This document shows, in pieces, positions 33,503-41,620 of a stretch of DNA of 64,000 nucleotides. Made by a program: the position numbers and the translations under genes. The notes below the pieces were generated by a model that was not told where the DNA came from, made no database searches, and saw only the letters and a program-made list of their open reading frames with translations. Numbering within the stretch: position 1 is the first letter of the stretch; every line of letters starts with the position of its first letter. Origin of the DNA: Candidatus Kapaibacterium thiocyanatum (lineage in GTDB: Bacteria; Bacteroidota; Ignavibacteria; Kapaibacteriales; Kapaibacteriaceae); NCBI GenBank assembly GCA_001899175.1, contig MKVH01000002.1:124001-188000 (forward strand), read 5' to 3'.

Positions 33503-34899
33503 TGGAGATGCTCCTTCCGATCCTGTATCTCGTTTCGTCCGTGACCTTCATCATCGGACTCAAGATGCTCGGCTCGCCGAAGACGGCGAGGACGGGGAAT
33601 CTCGTGGCAGCGGCGGGAATGGCCCTCGCCATCGCCGGGACGATGATCTTCCATCGCAATCATGACGGACAGCCGCTCGGCAACATTCCGCTCATTCTCG
33701 CAGCGCTCGGAATCGGTACCGTACTCGGATGGATGATGGCCGTGCGTGTGAAGATGACGTCCATGCCGCAGATGGTCTCGTTCTTCAACGGAATGGGGGG
33801 CGCCTGCGCCGCGCTCATCTCCATTCTCGAGACGATGGAGAGCGGGGGAATGTGGACCTTCGGGAGCGGGCTCGCAACGATGGCCGGACTCGTCATCGGC
33901 AGCGTCTCGTTCAGCGGATCCATCGTCGCATACGGAAAGCTCGAAGAGCGCATCAAGGACGTGTCCTTCAGGGGACAACAGGCGATCAACCTGCTGATCA
34001 TGGCGGGTATCGTCGTCATGGCGGCCTTGCTGATCATGGGAAGAATCGAAGGCATCGGTCCGCTCGTCGTCATCGCCGGCTGTGCGCTCGTCTATGGCGT
34101 TCTCTTTGTCCTGCCGATCGGCGGCGCCGATATGCCGGTGGTGGTCTCGTTGCTCAACTCCTTCACGGGAGTGGCCGCAGCATGCGGAGGTTTCCTCTAC
34201 GACAACATGGTCATGCTCATCGGCGGTATCCTCGTCGGCAGTGCAGGGACGCTCCTTACCGTCGTGATGTGTCGTGCCATGAACAGGTCGCTGGCCAACG
34301 TATTGCTGGGCGGGTTGTTGAACAAGGCAGGAGGCGGTGGTGGTGGTGGTGCGGGAACGGCAGGCGGTCCGATACGTGAGGTGTCGGCTACCGATGCGGC
34401 GGTACTCATGGCCTATGCCAAGAAGGTCGTCATCGTACCCGGCTATGGTCTGGCCGTAGCCCAGGCGCAGCACGTCTGCCATCAGCTCGAACATGAACTG
34501 GCCTCGAAGGGCGTGCAGGTGAAATATGCCATCCATCCCGTGGCCGGACGTATGCCCGGTCATATGAACGTCCTTCTGGCCGAGGCGGACGTCAGCTACG
34601 ACAATCTCGTGGAAATGGAAGAGATCAATCCCGAGTTCGCTACGACCGATGTCGTGCTGGTCGTCGGAGCGAACGACGTCGTGAATCCTGCAGCGAAGAC
34701 CGACCCGCAGAGCCCGATCTACGGTATGCCCATCCTCGACGTCGATATGGCGAAGCAGGTCATCATTCTCAAGCGCTCGATGAAGTCCGGATATGCAGGT
34801 ATCGACAACGAGCTGTTCTACCGCCCGAACTGTGCCATGCTGTTCGGGGATGCGAAGACGTCGCTTGCGGCTCTCGTGACCGAGGTCAAGCAACTCTGA
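33499..34899 (+). CDS. pntB: NAD(P) transhydrogenase subunit beta
   Basis: Subunit of 466 residues. About nine membrane helices (residues 1-265) form the proton channel with PntAB. A Gly-rich linker (AGGGGGGGAGTAGG) joins them to the NADP(H)-binding domain (residues 290-466) with VVIVPGYGLAVAQAQHVCHQ and GRMPGHMNVLLAEADVSYD. An AGGAAG ribosome site precedes the ATG. All signature motifs are intact, so a working transhydrogenase is expected. The next gene has its own promoter-like element starting 3 bp after the stop codon. Confidence 0.96.
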   Translation: MMEMLLPILYLVSSVTFIIGLKMLGSPKTARTGNLVAAAGMALAIAGTMIFHRNHDGQPLGNIPLILAALGIGTVLGWMMAVRVKMTSMPQMVSFFNGMGGACAALISILETMESGGMWTFGSGLATMAGLVIGSVSFSGSIVAYGKLEERIKDVSFRGQQAINLLIMAGIVVMAALLIMGRIEGIGPLVVIAGCALVYGVLFVLPIGGADMPVVVSLLNSFTGVAAACGGFLYDNMVMLIGGILVGSAGTLLTVVMCRAMNRSLANVLLGGLLNKAGGGGGGGAGTAGGPIREVSATDAAVLMAYAKKVVIVPGYGLAVAQAQHVCHQLEHELASKGVQVKYAIHPVAGRMPGHMNVLLAEADVSYDNLVEMEEINPEFATTDVVLVVGANDVVNPAAKTDPQSPIYGMPILDVDMAKQVIILKRSMKSGYAGIDNELFYRPNCAMLFGDAKTSLAALVTEVKQL

Positions 34900-34901
34900 G
34901 C

Positions 34902-34909
34902 TAACTTGC
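34902..34909 (+). promoter_or_regulatory. -7-like element of the PLP-enzyme gene
   Basis: TAACTTGC is followed by GGG and then ATG. It has the same octamer and 3-nt gap as rnr at 31103-31110. Confidence 0.5.
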
Positions 34910-34912
34910 GGG

Positions 34913-36097
34913 ATGAATCCCGACCAGCACTTCCATACGGATGCCGTGCGCATCCAGGCGGAACGCACGCCGTTCCACGAGCATTCGGTACCCCTCTATC
35001 TCACGTCCAGCTTCGTCTTCGACGATGCCGAGCACATGCGTGCTCTCTTCGCCGAAGAACAGCAGGGCAACATCTACAGTCGTTTCACGAATCCGAACAC
35101 GACGGAATTCATCGACAAGATGTGCGCTCTGGAAGGGACGGAAGCGGGCTATGCGACGGCGACAGGAATGGCTGCCGTCTTCGCCTCGATCATGGGACTG
35201 CTCCGTAGCGGCGATCATATCGTTGCTTCACGTTCCGTCTTCGGATCCACGCATACGCTGCTGACGCAGTACCTGCCGCGCTGGGGAATCACCCATACCT
35301 ACGTGGACATCAACGATCCGTCGAGCTTCGAAGCGGCGATCACATCCGCGACGAAGATGATGATCGTGGAGACGCCATCGAATCCCGGACTGGACGTCAT
35401 CGATCTCGACGTCCTCGGTCGTATGTGCAAGTCGCACGGAATCCTGCTCAACGTGGACAATTGCTTCGCCACGCCGTACCTGCAGCGTCCGGTCGACTAC
35501 GGCGCCGACATCATCGTCCATTCCGCCACGAAATGGATCGACGGCCAGGGGAGAGTGCTCGGTGGTATCATTCTCGGTCGTGCGGATCTCATCCGTGAGA
35601 TCTATCTCTTCTGCCGGAACACGGGCCCGAGTCTGTCGCCCTTCAACGCATGGGTCCTGTCGAAGAGTCTCGAAACGCTGGCCGTCCGGATGGACCGTCA
35701 TTGTGCCAATGCGATGGAGATCGCGCGATTTCTCGAGGCCCATCCGATGGTCGAACGTGTGATCTATCCCGGTCTGCCGTCGCATCCGAATCACATCGTG
35801 GCCATGCGTCAGATGAAGGCAGGCGGGGGCATCGTGGCCATGCACGTCAAGGGTGGTATCGATGCCGGACGCCGGTTCCTGGACGCTATCCGTATGTGCT
35901 CGCTGTCCGCCAACATCGGTGATACGCGAACGATCGTGACGCATCCCGCGTCGACGACGCATTCGAAGCTCACGGAAGAAGCGCGGTTGGCCGTCGGTAT
36001 CCTTCCCGGGCTCGTCCGCGTGTCCGTCGGCCTCGAGGATACGCGTGCCGTCATCGCCGATCTCGACCAGGCCCTGATGAAGAGCGCGGAAGCCTAG
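34913..36097 (+). CDS. Cys/Met-metabolism PLP enzyme (O-succinylhomoserine sulfhydrylase or cystathionine gamma-synthase type)
   Basis: Fold-type I PLP enzyme of 394 residues. The Schiff-base lysine lies in SATKWIDGQGRVLGG, the PLP phosphate contacts in ATATGMAAVFASIMGLLRSG, and the stacking Tyr region in NIYSRFTNPNTTEF. The C-terminus has RVSVGLEDTRAVIADL. The GRVLGG context and length are closest to O-succinylhomoserine sulfhydrylase (MetZ), which adds sulfide to make homocysteine; cystathionine gamma-synthase and gamma-lyase are alternatives that motifs cannot exclude. It is monocistronic: it has its own promoter element and converges on the ligase-like gene. No SAM riboswitch fits in the 13-bp leader. 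Confidence 0.85.
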   Translation: MNPDQHFHTDAVRIQAERTPFHEHSVPLYLTSSFVFDDAEHMRALFAEEQQGNIYSRFTNPNTTEFIDKMCALEGTEAGYATATGMAAVFASIMGLLRSGDHIVASRSVFGSTHTLLTQYLPRWGITHTYVDINDPSSFEAAITSATKMMIVETPSNPGLDVIDLDVLGRMCKSHGILLNVDNCFATPYLQRPVDYGADIIVHSATKWIDGQGRVLGGIILGRADLIREIYLFCRNTGPSLSPFNAWVLSKSLETLAVRMDRHCANAMEIARFLEAHPMVERVIYPGLPSHPNHIVAMRQMKAGGGIVAMHVKGGIDAGRRFLDAIRMCSLSANIGDTRTIVTHPASTTHSKLTEEARLAVGILPGLVRVSVGLEDTRAVIADLDQALMKSAEA

Positions 36098-36119
36098 GCG
36101 TTCGTTCGGAGGCCTGCTC

Positions 36120-37658
36120 TCAATGCTGGATGAGCAACGCGAGGATATCGTCGAGTGTATCGGCTTCGTCGATCGACATGTCCCTGTGCCATGCGAGGAT
36201 TCTCGGAGCGCTGACGCTGACTCCACTCTTGTGCCGTGCGGAACGGCGGATGGTGTCGAATCCGATATCGAATACGAGTTCCGGCTTCACGGTGCGGATA
36301 GGCCCGATCCGTTCGATCGTATTCGAGCGGATGAAGGTCTCGACGTCGATGCCAAACCCATCGGGAACGTCGGCCGCGGTTTTCGCGACGGACACCAGTT
36401 CGCCATCCCTCCATACGGCGAACGTATAGATTTCCGAACGACCGGTCTGGTTGTTCAATTGCGTGTAGAGCAACACGGCTCTGATGGACAGTGCCCTGTT
36501 CTTCCAGAACAGCCATGACGCGGGTTCCATTTCACCATAAGCGGATGATATGCGACGCAACGAAAGTCCTGCGGCATGATGCGTCCGTGCCTGGGCGTGA
36601 TGCAGACGTACGTCGTTCCATGATGACGACGGCAGTATGACGGAAAGAGCGACGATGTCGCCGCGCTGGCGTCCGAGCAACGCTCGCCGTTGGGAACAGG
36701 GAAGATGTCTCGTATCGATCCCGTCGTATTCCAGGATATCCGATGCCATGAAGACCGATGCTCCATCGCTCGATACCTTCCCATCAGGGGTATGTGCGGA
36801 AACGATATGTCCGTCCTTCATGGGAACGATCGTACCGTCGAGCACGATAGATCGTATCCCGTCCATCTCGTATCGTAGTGAGTCGAGCATCGGATATCGA
36901 TCGGTTACGAGCTCGCCGTCCGTGGTCCATACGTAGAGCGATCCTTCGCGCATCACGATCTGTACGCGGCGGCCATCGTACGTGTGTTCGATGAACCAGT
37001 CCTTCACGTCACCGAGATCGTCGATCTGTCCTTCGAGCCGTGTCGGTTCCGCGAATGGATAATACCGTGCATTCGAGCGTATCGTCTCGTCGACGGCGAT
37101 GAGTTCTTCATAGGGTAACGCCGTCGTCATGCCGGCAAGTCGCATGGTCAGGGTCGCGATGTCGGTGCCGGTACTTTCCGACAATGCACGGACGACGCTG
37201 CCACGGCCGACATCGAAGCGGAAGGTCCCCGTCAGCAACTTGTTGAAGACGATGCGCTCCGAAGGGTTCATTCGGTGCCATCGCTCGCGGATCCATGCCT
37301 TCACGTCCATATCGGAGTGCTCCTGAAAGGAATCGATCGCGGCGAGGAGGTCATGCAACGACGTCGTACCGTCTTTCACCCCGGTCGGAATGACGAGGGC
37401 GATGGTCTCGGCCAGATCGCCGACGGCGGTCTGGCATTCTTCGAAGAGCCATTCCGGCACGCTCGCATCATCGATGGCGATCTCGCGGAGGGCTGTGAGT
37501 GCGATCCTGCGTTTTCCGCGATATCCGAGCATCAACAGCAGGGCATGAGGGATATCGCTACGATGGGCCGTATCGAAGTAGTCCTTCAGCAGGGCATGTC
37601 TACGACGATCGTCGGTCGTACCATCGAGGTCGTCGTACAGGCGCGCGAAGAGGTTCAT
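36120..37658 (-). CDS. ATP-dependent DNA ligase-like protein lacking the catalytic lysine (probable pseudoenzyme)
   Basis: Protein of 512 residues with the layout of the bacterial ligase coded next to a metallo-beta-lactamase exonuclease: an N-terminal helical DNA-binding region (1-190), a nucleotidyltransferase domain (200-400) and an OB domain (400-512). The C-terminus is well kept (PELVFDIGFDTI, SARHKSGVSV, DEADTLDD). The active site is not. Motif I reads EHTYDGRR, with Thr226 where Lys accepts AMP. The SR after it is TT. Motif III reads LDGTIVP, with Thr276 for Glu. Motif IV reads AGLSLRR for EGLMLKR, and motif V has one Lys of KxK lost. Several independent changes argue against a sequencing error. 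It overlaps the exonuclease gene by ATGA, so it is still co-expressed. Confidence 0.85.
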   Translation of the reverse strand: MNLFARLYDDLDGTTDDRRRHALLKDYFDTAHRSDIPHALLLMLGYRGKRRIALTALREIAIDDASVPEWLFEECQTAVGDLAETIALVIPTGVKDGTTSLHDLLAAIDSFQEHSDMDVKAWIRERWHRMNPSERIVFNKLLTGTFRFDVGRGSVVRALSESTGTDIATLTMRLAGMTTALPYEELIAVDETIRSNARYYPFAEPTRLEGQIDDLGDVKDWFIEHTYDGRRVQIVMREGSLYVWTTDGELVTDRYPMLDSLRYEMDGIRSIVLDGTIVPMKDGHIVSAHTPDGKVSSDGASVFMASDILEYDGIDTRHLPCSQRRALLGRQRGDIVALSVILPSSSWNDVRLHHAQARTHHAAGLSLRRISSAYGEMEPASWLFWKNRALSIRAVLLYTQLNNQTGRSEIYTFAVWRDGELVSVAKTAADVPDGFGIDVETFIRSNTIERIGPIRTVKPELVFDIGFDTIRRSARHKSGVSVSAPRILAWHRDMSIDEADTLDDILALLIQH

Positions 37659-38647
37659 CGATCCTCCTCGTTCGTACCATAGAGTACCGTCAGTTCATCG
37701 GCGGCAAGGCCGCATTCCTCCTTCAGGTATCGGACAACGGTCGAGCTGAAGCCGTGCGTCACCAGAACACGCTCGGCCGACGTATCGGCGATCGTGCGCA
37801 GGAGATCGGGCCAGTCGACGTGATCGCTGACGATGAAGCCCAGATCCGTGCTGCGCCTGCGGCGCAGCCCTCGTACGGCCATCCATCCGGAGGCGAAGGC
37901 CGTGGACGGATCCGTGCAGCGATCGATCCATTCTTCGTTACTGCCGGACGAGATGATGAGGGCCCCGCGAAGATCGTCGACCGCCGTATGACGTGTGATA
38001 CGCTCGGTGGCTGGCAGGGGAACACCGGTCTGGAGCAGAACGTCATTGATGCGCCCGACGCTGTCCGAGACGAAGATCCTGCCGATGGATCGGTCGACCA
38101 TGCCGAGCAACCGTTGTGCCTTGCCGAGAGCATAACCGTTCAGGATACTCGTTCTCCCATCATCCGCATTACCAGCCCACCAGCGATCGATATCCGCGGA
38201 TACGGCTTCATTGGATGGCCATCGATAGATCGGCATGCCGAACGTCGATTCCGTGATGAACGTATGGCAACGTACCGGTTCGAATCGTGTGGCCCACGGA
38301 TCTTCCTGTCGTTTATAATCTCCACTGACGACCCATACCTCACCCTTATGTTCGACACGTACCTGCGCGGAACCCACGACATGTCCTGCGGGATGGAGCG
38401 ATATACCAACGCCGTTGATCGTACGTCGCTCGCCGTAGGCGATACCGCTGATGACGGCGGTGCTTCCGAGCCGATGACGAAGGATGGAAACGCCATCGTC
38501 GTGCGTGAGATAGGCGCGCATTCCGGGGCGGGCATGATCGCTGTGCGCATGCGTGATCACGGCCCGGTCGACGGAGCGGAGGGGATCGATGAAGAAATCG
38601 CCTGCCGGACAGTAGAGTCCGTGGGAAGTGACGGTCAACAGTGCCAT
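37655..38647 (-). CDS. Ligase-associated metallo-beta-lactamase DNA exonuclease
   Basis: Protein of 330 residues of the MBL-fold exonuclease family that is regularly coded beside an ATP-dependent ligase and the Lhr-type helicase. Zinc-site motifs are intact: THAHSDHARPG (HxHxDH) near residue 35, HPAGHVVGSAQV, SGDYKRQEDP with its Asp, and the late HVDWPDLL and VTHGF. It should digest DNA, probably in repair. The partner ligase that follows it with an ATGA overlap has lost its active site. No Lhr helicase is seen in the window. Its ATG lies 17 bp from the ATG of the divergent TPR gene, and both share one promoter-like element. Confidence 0.9.
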   Translation of the reverse strand: MALLTVTSHGLYCPAGDFFIDPLRSVDRAVITHAHSDHARPGMRAYLTHDDGVSILRHRLGSTAVISGIAYGERRTINGVGISLHPAGHVVGSAQVRVEHKGEVWVVSGDYKRQEDPWATRFEPVRCHTFITESTFGMPIYRWPSNEAVSADIDRWWAGNADDGRTSILNGYALGKAQRLLGMVDRSIGRIFVSDSVGRINDVLLQTGVPLPATERITRHTAVDDLRGALIISSGSNEEWIDRCTDPSTAFASGWMAVRGLRRRRSTDLGFIVSDHVDWPDLLRTIADTSAERVLVTHGFSSTVVRYLKEECGLAADELTVLYGTNEEDR

Positions 38648-38651
38648 GTCT

Positions 38652-38660
38652 GTAAATTAC
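38652..38660. promoter_or_regulatory. Shared divergent -7-like element
   Basis: The near-palindrome GTAAATTAC gives TAAATTAC on the plus strand, 4 nt before the TPR gene ATG. It gives TAATTTAC on the minus strand, 4 nt before the exonuclease ATG. The whole gap between the two start codons is 17 bp, so both mRNAs would be leaderless. Confidence 0.55.
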
Positions 38661-38664
38661 GACC

Positions 38665-39186
38665 ATGAAGAAGTTACCAGCGATACTCGTCGCCGCTCTG
38701 GCCTGCGTGCTGGCGTATGCGGTGCCGTTACCCCAGGATTCGGACGAGCATTTCGGCCGTGGTATGAATGCCTTCGGCAAGGGTCAGTACGACGTGGCCA
38801 TCGATCATTTCAGCAAGGCACTAGAACAGGATGCGTTCAACGTGGGAATCCGGTTCAATCGTGCCACCTGTTATCTCAGACTTCGGAAGTACGATGAAGC
38901 CATCACGGATCTGAGCAAGTGCATCGAACTCGCACCGGACGTCACGCAGGCCTATATGCAGCGTGCCGCAGCCTATGCGGCCACGCGGCAGCGTCCACTC
39001 GCACTGCAGGACGTCGACACGGTGATCGCACGGGATTCGGTATTTCCAAGGGCCCACGTACTTCGCGCACGGCTCACGATGGATATGGGACTGGATACCA
39101 TGGCGGCATGCCGCGACTTCAGAACGGCATTGCGGCTTGGAGACAGTACCGCACTGAAGTTCATGCCGACGCAGTGCAGACAGTGA
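38665..39186 (+). CDS. Exported TPR protein
   Basis: Protein of 173 residues with a signal peptide (KLPAILVAALACVLAYAVP) and at least three tetratricopeptide repeats (HFGRGMNAFGKGQYDVAIDHF, IRFNRATCYLRLRKYDEAITDL, AYMQRAAAYAATRQRPLALQD). It is expected to sit in the periplasm and mediate protein contacts; partners are unknown. It is divergent from the exonuclease gene across 17 bp. A link in function to the DNA repair pair is unlikely given its export, but co-regulation is possible through the shared promoter. Confidence 0.85.
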   Translation: MKKLPAILVAALACVLAYAVPLPQDSDEHFGRGMNAFGKGQYDVAIDHFSKALEQDAFNVGIRFNRATCYLRLRKYDEAITDLSKCIELAPDVTQAYMQRAAAYAATRQRPLALQDVDTVIARDSVFPRAHVLRARLTMDMGLDTMAACRDFRTALRLGDSTALKFMPTQCRQ

Positions 39187-39714
39187 AAGGACGGGACTCC
39201 TGATGAATTTCCAACATATTGAGAATCATAGATTTAGATTGATTCTTGATGTGTTTGTCAGTGCGACACTGGCCATCAACCTTGCGTCCGTCCTTCGCAT
39301 TCGTCGAGTCAGTGCCCGGAACATTGCCGAGTATCGTCCACCGTTTCCGGTTCGCATCGATACCGTTCGGTGCCGGGTCTTTCTCGATGGCATTCCGTGA
39401 ACGGGTCCTCCGTCGAATCCATGTCCGGGCTCCGGGTCTCGCCATTCGTCGTGACGCCACGTGCAGGGGCGTATTCTGCAGATACGCGGACTGGACCAGC
39501 TCGCCCCGATGTCCGGACACCCGAAGGCAGCATGGAAGGCATCGACGACGTAGGGATGGGAAGAGTAGGACACGGTACGTCGCTTCTCGACCGGGGCATC
39601 GTTACAGGCATTTCTCGATCTCCAGAACAATCACGTTCCGGGGTTGTGTCGTACTATCCGTTGAGGATCCGGGTTATGGAGCGAAAAATTCGTGCGACAT
39701 AGGCCGACAGGCTC
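39187..39714. other. Gene-free stretch, possibly decayed
   Basis: 528 bp with no gene I can support. Several overlapping short frames exist on both strands, none with a start signal, a family motif or a single dominant frame. The first 70 bp (39205-39260) are unusually A+T-rich. A 65-codon plus-strand frame from 39203 starts plausibly (hydrophobic RFRLILDVFVSATLAINLA) but turns into Arg-rich sequence and stops, which fits a gene remnant. No repeat or hairpin of note was seen. Confidence 0.5.
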
Positions 39715-39722
39715 TAAATTCG
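39715..39722 (+). promoter_or_regulatory. -7-like element
   Basis: TAAATTCG is followed by GGAT and the ATG at 39727, a 4-nt gap as in other first genes here. Confidence 0.45.
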
Positions 39723-39726
39723 GGAT

Positions 39727-40674
39727 ATGGATGTGATGCGCATGGGATCCGGAGCGGTCCTCGCCCCGACGACGACTCTGACGACGGTGTTGCGTTTCCC
39801 TGGCGGGAAGCGTTGCGCACCCGTGCGCGAAGGCGGATCGGCGGCGATGGCATGCCTGATCGGACTCGTCATCCTGCTCGGTCTGTCCATACCGCTCCGG
39901 GCGCAGGAGCGTCCTGTCATTGTCGCGAACGACGTCAGGAGCGAGTTCATTTCCGACAACGCGAATCCCGAGTTCGTCATCCGGGGATTGAAGATCGCCG
40001 GTCCCTTCGACAGTATCGACGTCGTCGTTCATCCTTCGGCCATCCGTTCGCAGAGTACCCTGCAGCGGTACAAACCGGTGCTCAGGGGAGTGACCCACGA
40101 TGGTGATGGCGCCGTTCTCATCGCGATGAAACTGACGGGGAAGGATCTTCCGTTGCCCGACAGTGTTCGCGGTGCCGTCATCCTTTCGGTGCGGGCGCTA
40201 CTACGCCTGCCGACCGGACCGTACGTCACGTCGACGCAACGGCTGACGGTGCCCATCGCGAACGAACCCTTGCCGAAGGGCGTCATCCTTACCCACGCGA
40301 TGAAGGTGGAGCCGATCACGGACCAGAACGATCCGGAGATCGTCGTGCGTGGTCTCACGCTCCGCTCACCGAAGGCCGATTCGGTAGATGGTCTGCCGGA
40401 TATCCGTCCTATGGACTACGGCGTCGAGGCCTCTGTATCGTCGGCATCCATACGGGATATGCAGACCAATACCACGTTCGGCGCATCGGTCATCGACGTG
40501 AAGAACACCGGGGGCCAGGAATATCAGGTGCGATTGAAACTTACCGGTGGAAGGTTCCCGCTGAGCAGGGGACAGGTCAAGGGCACCATACAGCTCGACG
40601 TCAAGGCGGTAACACGATCGCGCGGACAGCGGTCAATGCGTAGCAAGATCGTTCCTATCAGCGTCAGTAACTAG
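39727..40674 (+). CDS. Exported protein with two tandem homologous domains, function unknown
   Basis: Protein of 315 residues from the ATG next to the promoter element. A hydrophobic segment at residues 41-58 (MACLIGLVILLGLSIPLRAQ) looks like a signal peptide with a long N-region, so a start at 39847 is a real alternative. The mature part is a tandem duplication. Unit 1 has VRSEFISDNANPEFVIRGLKI and KLTGKDLPLPDSVRGAVILSV; unit 2 has MKVEPITDQNDPEIVVRGLTL and KLTGGRFPLSRGQVKGTIQLD. Each unit is about 120 residues and beta-rich. I do not recognise the family. A lipoprotein gene follows on the same strand 41 bp on. Confidence 0.75.
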   Translation: MDVMRMGSGAVLAPTTTLTTVLRFPGGKRCAPVREGGSAAMACLIGLVILLGLSIPLRAQERPVIVANDVRSEFISDNANPEFVIRGLKIAGPFDSIDVVVHPSAIRSQSTLQRYKPVLRGVTHDGDGAVLIAMKLTGKDLPLPDSVRGAVILSVRALLRLPTGPYVTSTQRLTVPIANEPLPKGVILTHAMKVEPITDQNDPEIVVRGLTLRSPKADSVDGLPDIRPMDYGVEASVSSASIRDMQTNTTFGASVIDVKNTGGQEYQVRLKLTGGRFPLSRGQVKGTIQLDVKAVTRSRGQRSMRSKIVPISVSN

Positions 40675-40715
40675 ATCCGGATATCATAGGGATGCGGAAT
40701 CCCAAGGAATGCACC

Positions 40716-41498
40716 ATGAAACAGGTCATGGGAGTGATGGCGTGGTTCACGGCGATGGGCCTCACCCTCGTCGGGTGTGGTGACCCCATTGCGGCGCGGA
40801 AGGCGACGCCACGCGACATCATCAACAAGCAGGTCATCGTTCTCTATGACGACACGCCACAGCTACCGATCGATGCCATCGTGATCCACGAAGCCGATCC
40901 GCTGTCCTTCACGACGAACAGTGGTCCACTGATCCGTTTGCAGGGATACTTCATCGATTCGACGGAGAAGTTCGTGCGTCTCGGCGCCCTGTCTGCCGGA
41001 AACGATCCGCTGGCCGCCGTGGAGGGAGGAGATAACGGAGTCTCCTACAACTCCTTCCTCACCAACCGCAGGGTCGCCGATTCCGTGAACTGGACCATCA
41101 CCGGCTTCGGAGGCCACGACTACCGGTTCACGATGCATCCCGTACCACGTATCTCGCTCAACAATCCCGAACGGATGGAGCCCGTAGCTCGTGATGTCGT
41201 GCTCGACTACCAGGGAGCGACGGGAGGCAAGATCATCGTCGTCGTCTACGCCGTTACCGTCCGGACGAGCGATCAGAACGTCTCGCGTTCGTTCACGGTC
41301 ACCGACGCCTATATCACGGACGATACGGGACACATCGTCGTACCGCAGTCCACGATGCAGAAGGCCTACGACAAGCGTACGGAAGAGATACGCGTCGAGC
41401 TCACGCACACGCGACTGGAGTATGGTGACATGGGGGCAAAAGGCAGGCTCGGAATGTACTCGAAGGCCAGCGGCGAGATCGTCATCGTGAAACAGTGA
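40716..41498 (+). CDS. Lipoprotein of unknown function
   Basis: Protein of 260 residues with a lipoprotein signal (VMGVMAWFTAMGLTLVGC, lipobox LVGC). The start at 40716 follows AAGGAA with suitable spacing; the frame extends 8 codons upstream to 40692. The mature part is beta-rich and has no motif I know (QVIVLYDDTPQLPIDAIVI, GGKIIVVVYAVTVRT, FTVTDAYITDD). The location is probably the outer membrane. It is likely co-transcribed with the tandem-domain exported protein, which suggests a shared envelope role. A hairpin terminator follows. Confidence 0.75.
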   Translation: MKQVMGVMAWFTAMGLTLVGCGDPIAARKATPRDIINKQVIVLYDDTPQLPIDAIVIHEADPLSFTTNSGPLIRLQGYFIDSTEKFVRLGALSAGNDPLAAVEGGDNGVSYNSFLTNRRVADSVNWTITGFGGHDYRFTMHPVPRISLNNPERMEPVARDVVLDYQGATGGKIIVVVYAVTVRTSDQNVSRSFTVTDAYITDDTGHIVVPQSTMQKAYDKRTEEIRVELTHTRLEYGDMGAKGRLGMYSKASGEIVIVKQ

Positions 41499-41541
41499 TG
41501 ATGACGACGTAGTCAAATGAACGGGCCGTGCGAAAAAGAAG

Positions 41542-41572
41542 AAGCCTCCGTACCGGATCGGTGCGGAGGCTT
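41542..41572. terminator. Bidirectional terminator between lipoprotein gene and ftsH
   Basis: Stem AAGCCTCCG (41542-41550) with CGGAGGCTT (41564-41572) encloses an inner ACCG/CGGT stem. On the minus strand it is followed by TTCTTCTTTTT, so it should end the ftsH operon efficiently; on the plus strand only TTT follows. Confidence 0.85.
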
Positions 41573-41620
41573 TCATGTTGCTGCGTGATACTGTCGATTA
41601 CCGCATGATACTATCGAAAG

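Noticed and set aside
34900-34912. SAM or other riboswitch before the PLP sulfhydrylase-type gene
   Set aside because: Only 13 bp separate it from pntB, and the promoter-like element lies there, so there is no room for an aptamer.
33340-34968. 542-codon minus-strand frame opposite pntB
   Set aside because: It is antisense to an intact PntB. The His/Asp/Arg-rich translation has no domain structure.
39203-39400. 65-codon plus-strand frame as a gene
   Set aside because: It has no ribosome site, its composition changes abruptly after 30 codons, and it has no recognisable relative. It is kept only as a possible remnant in the gap entry.
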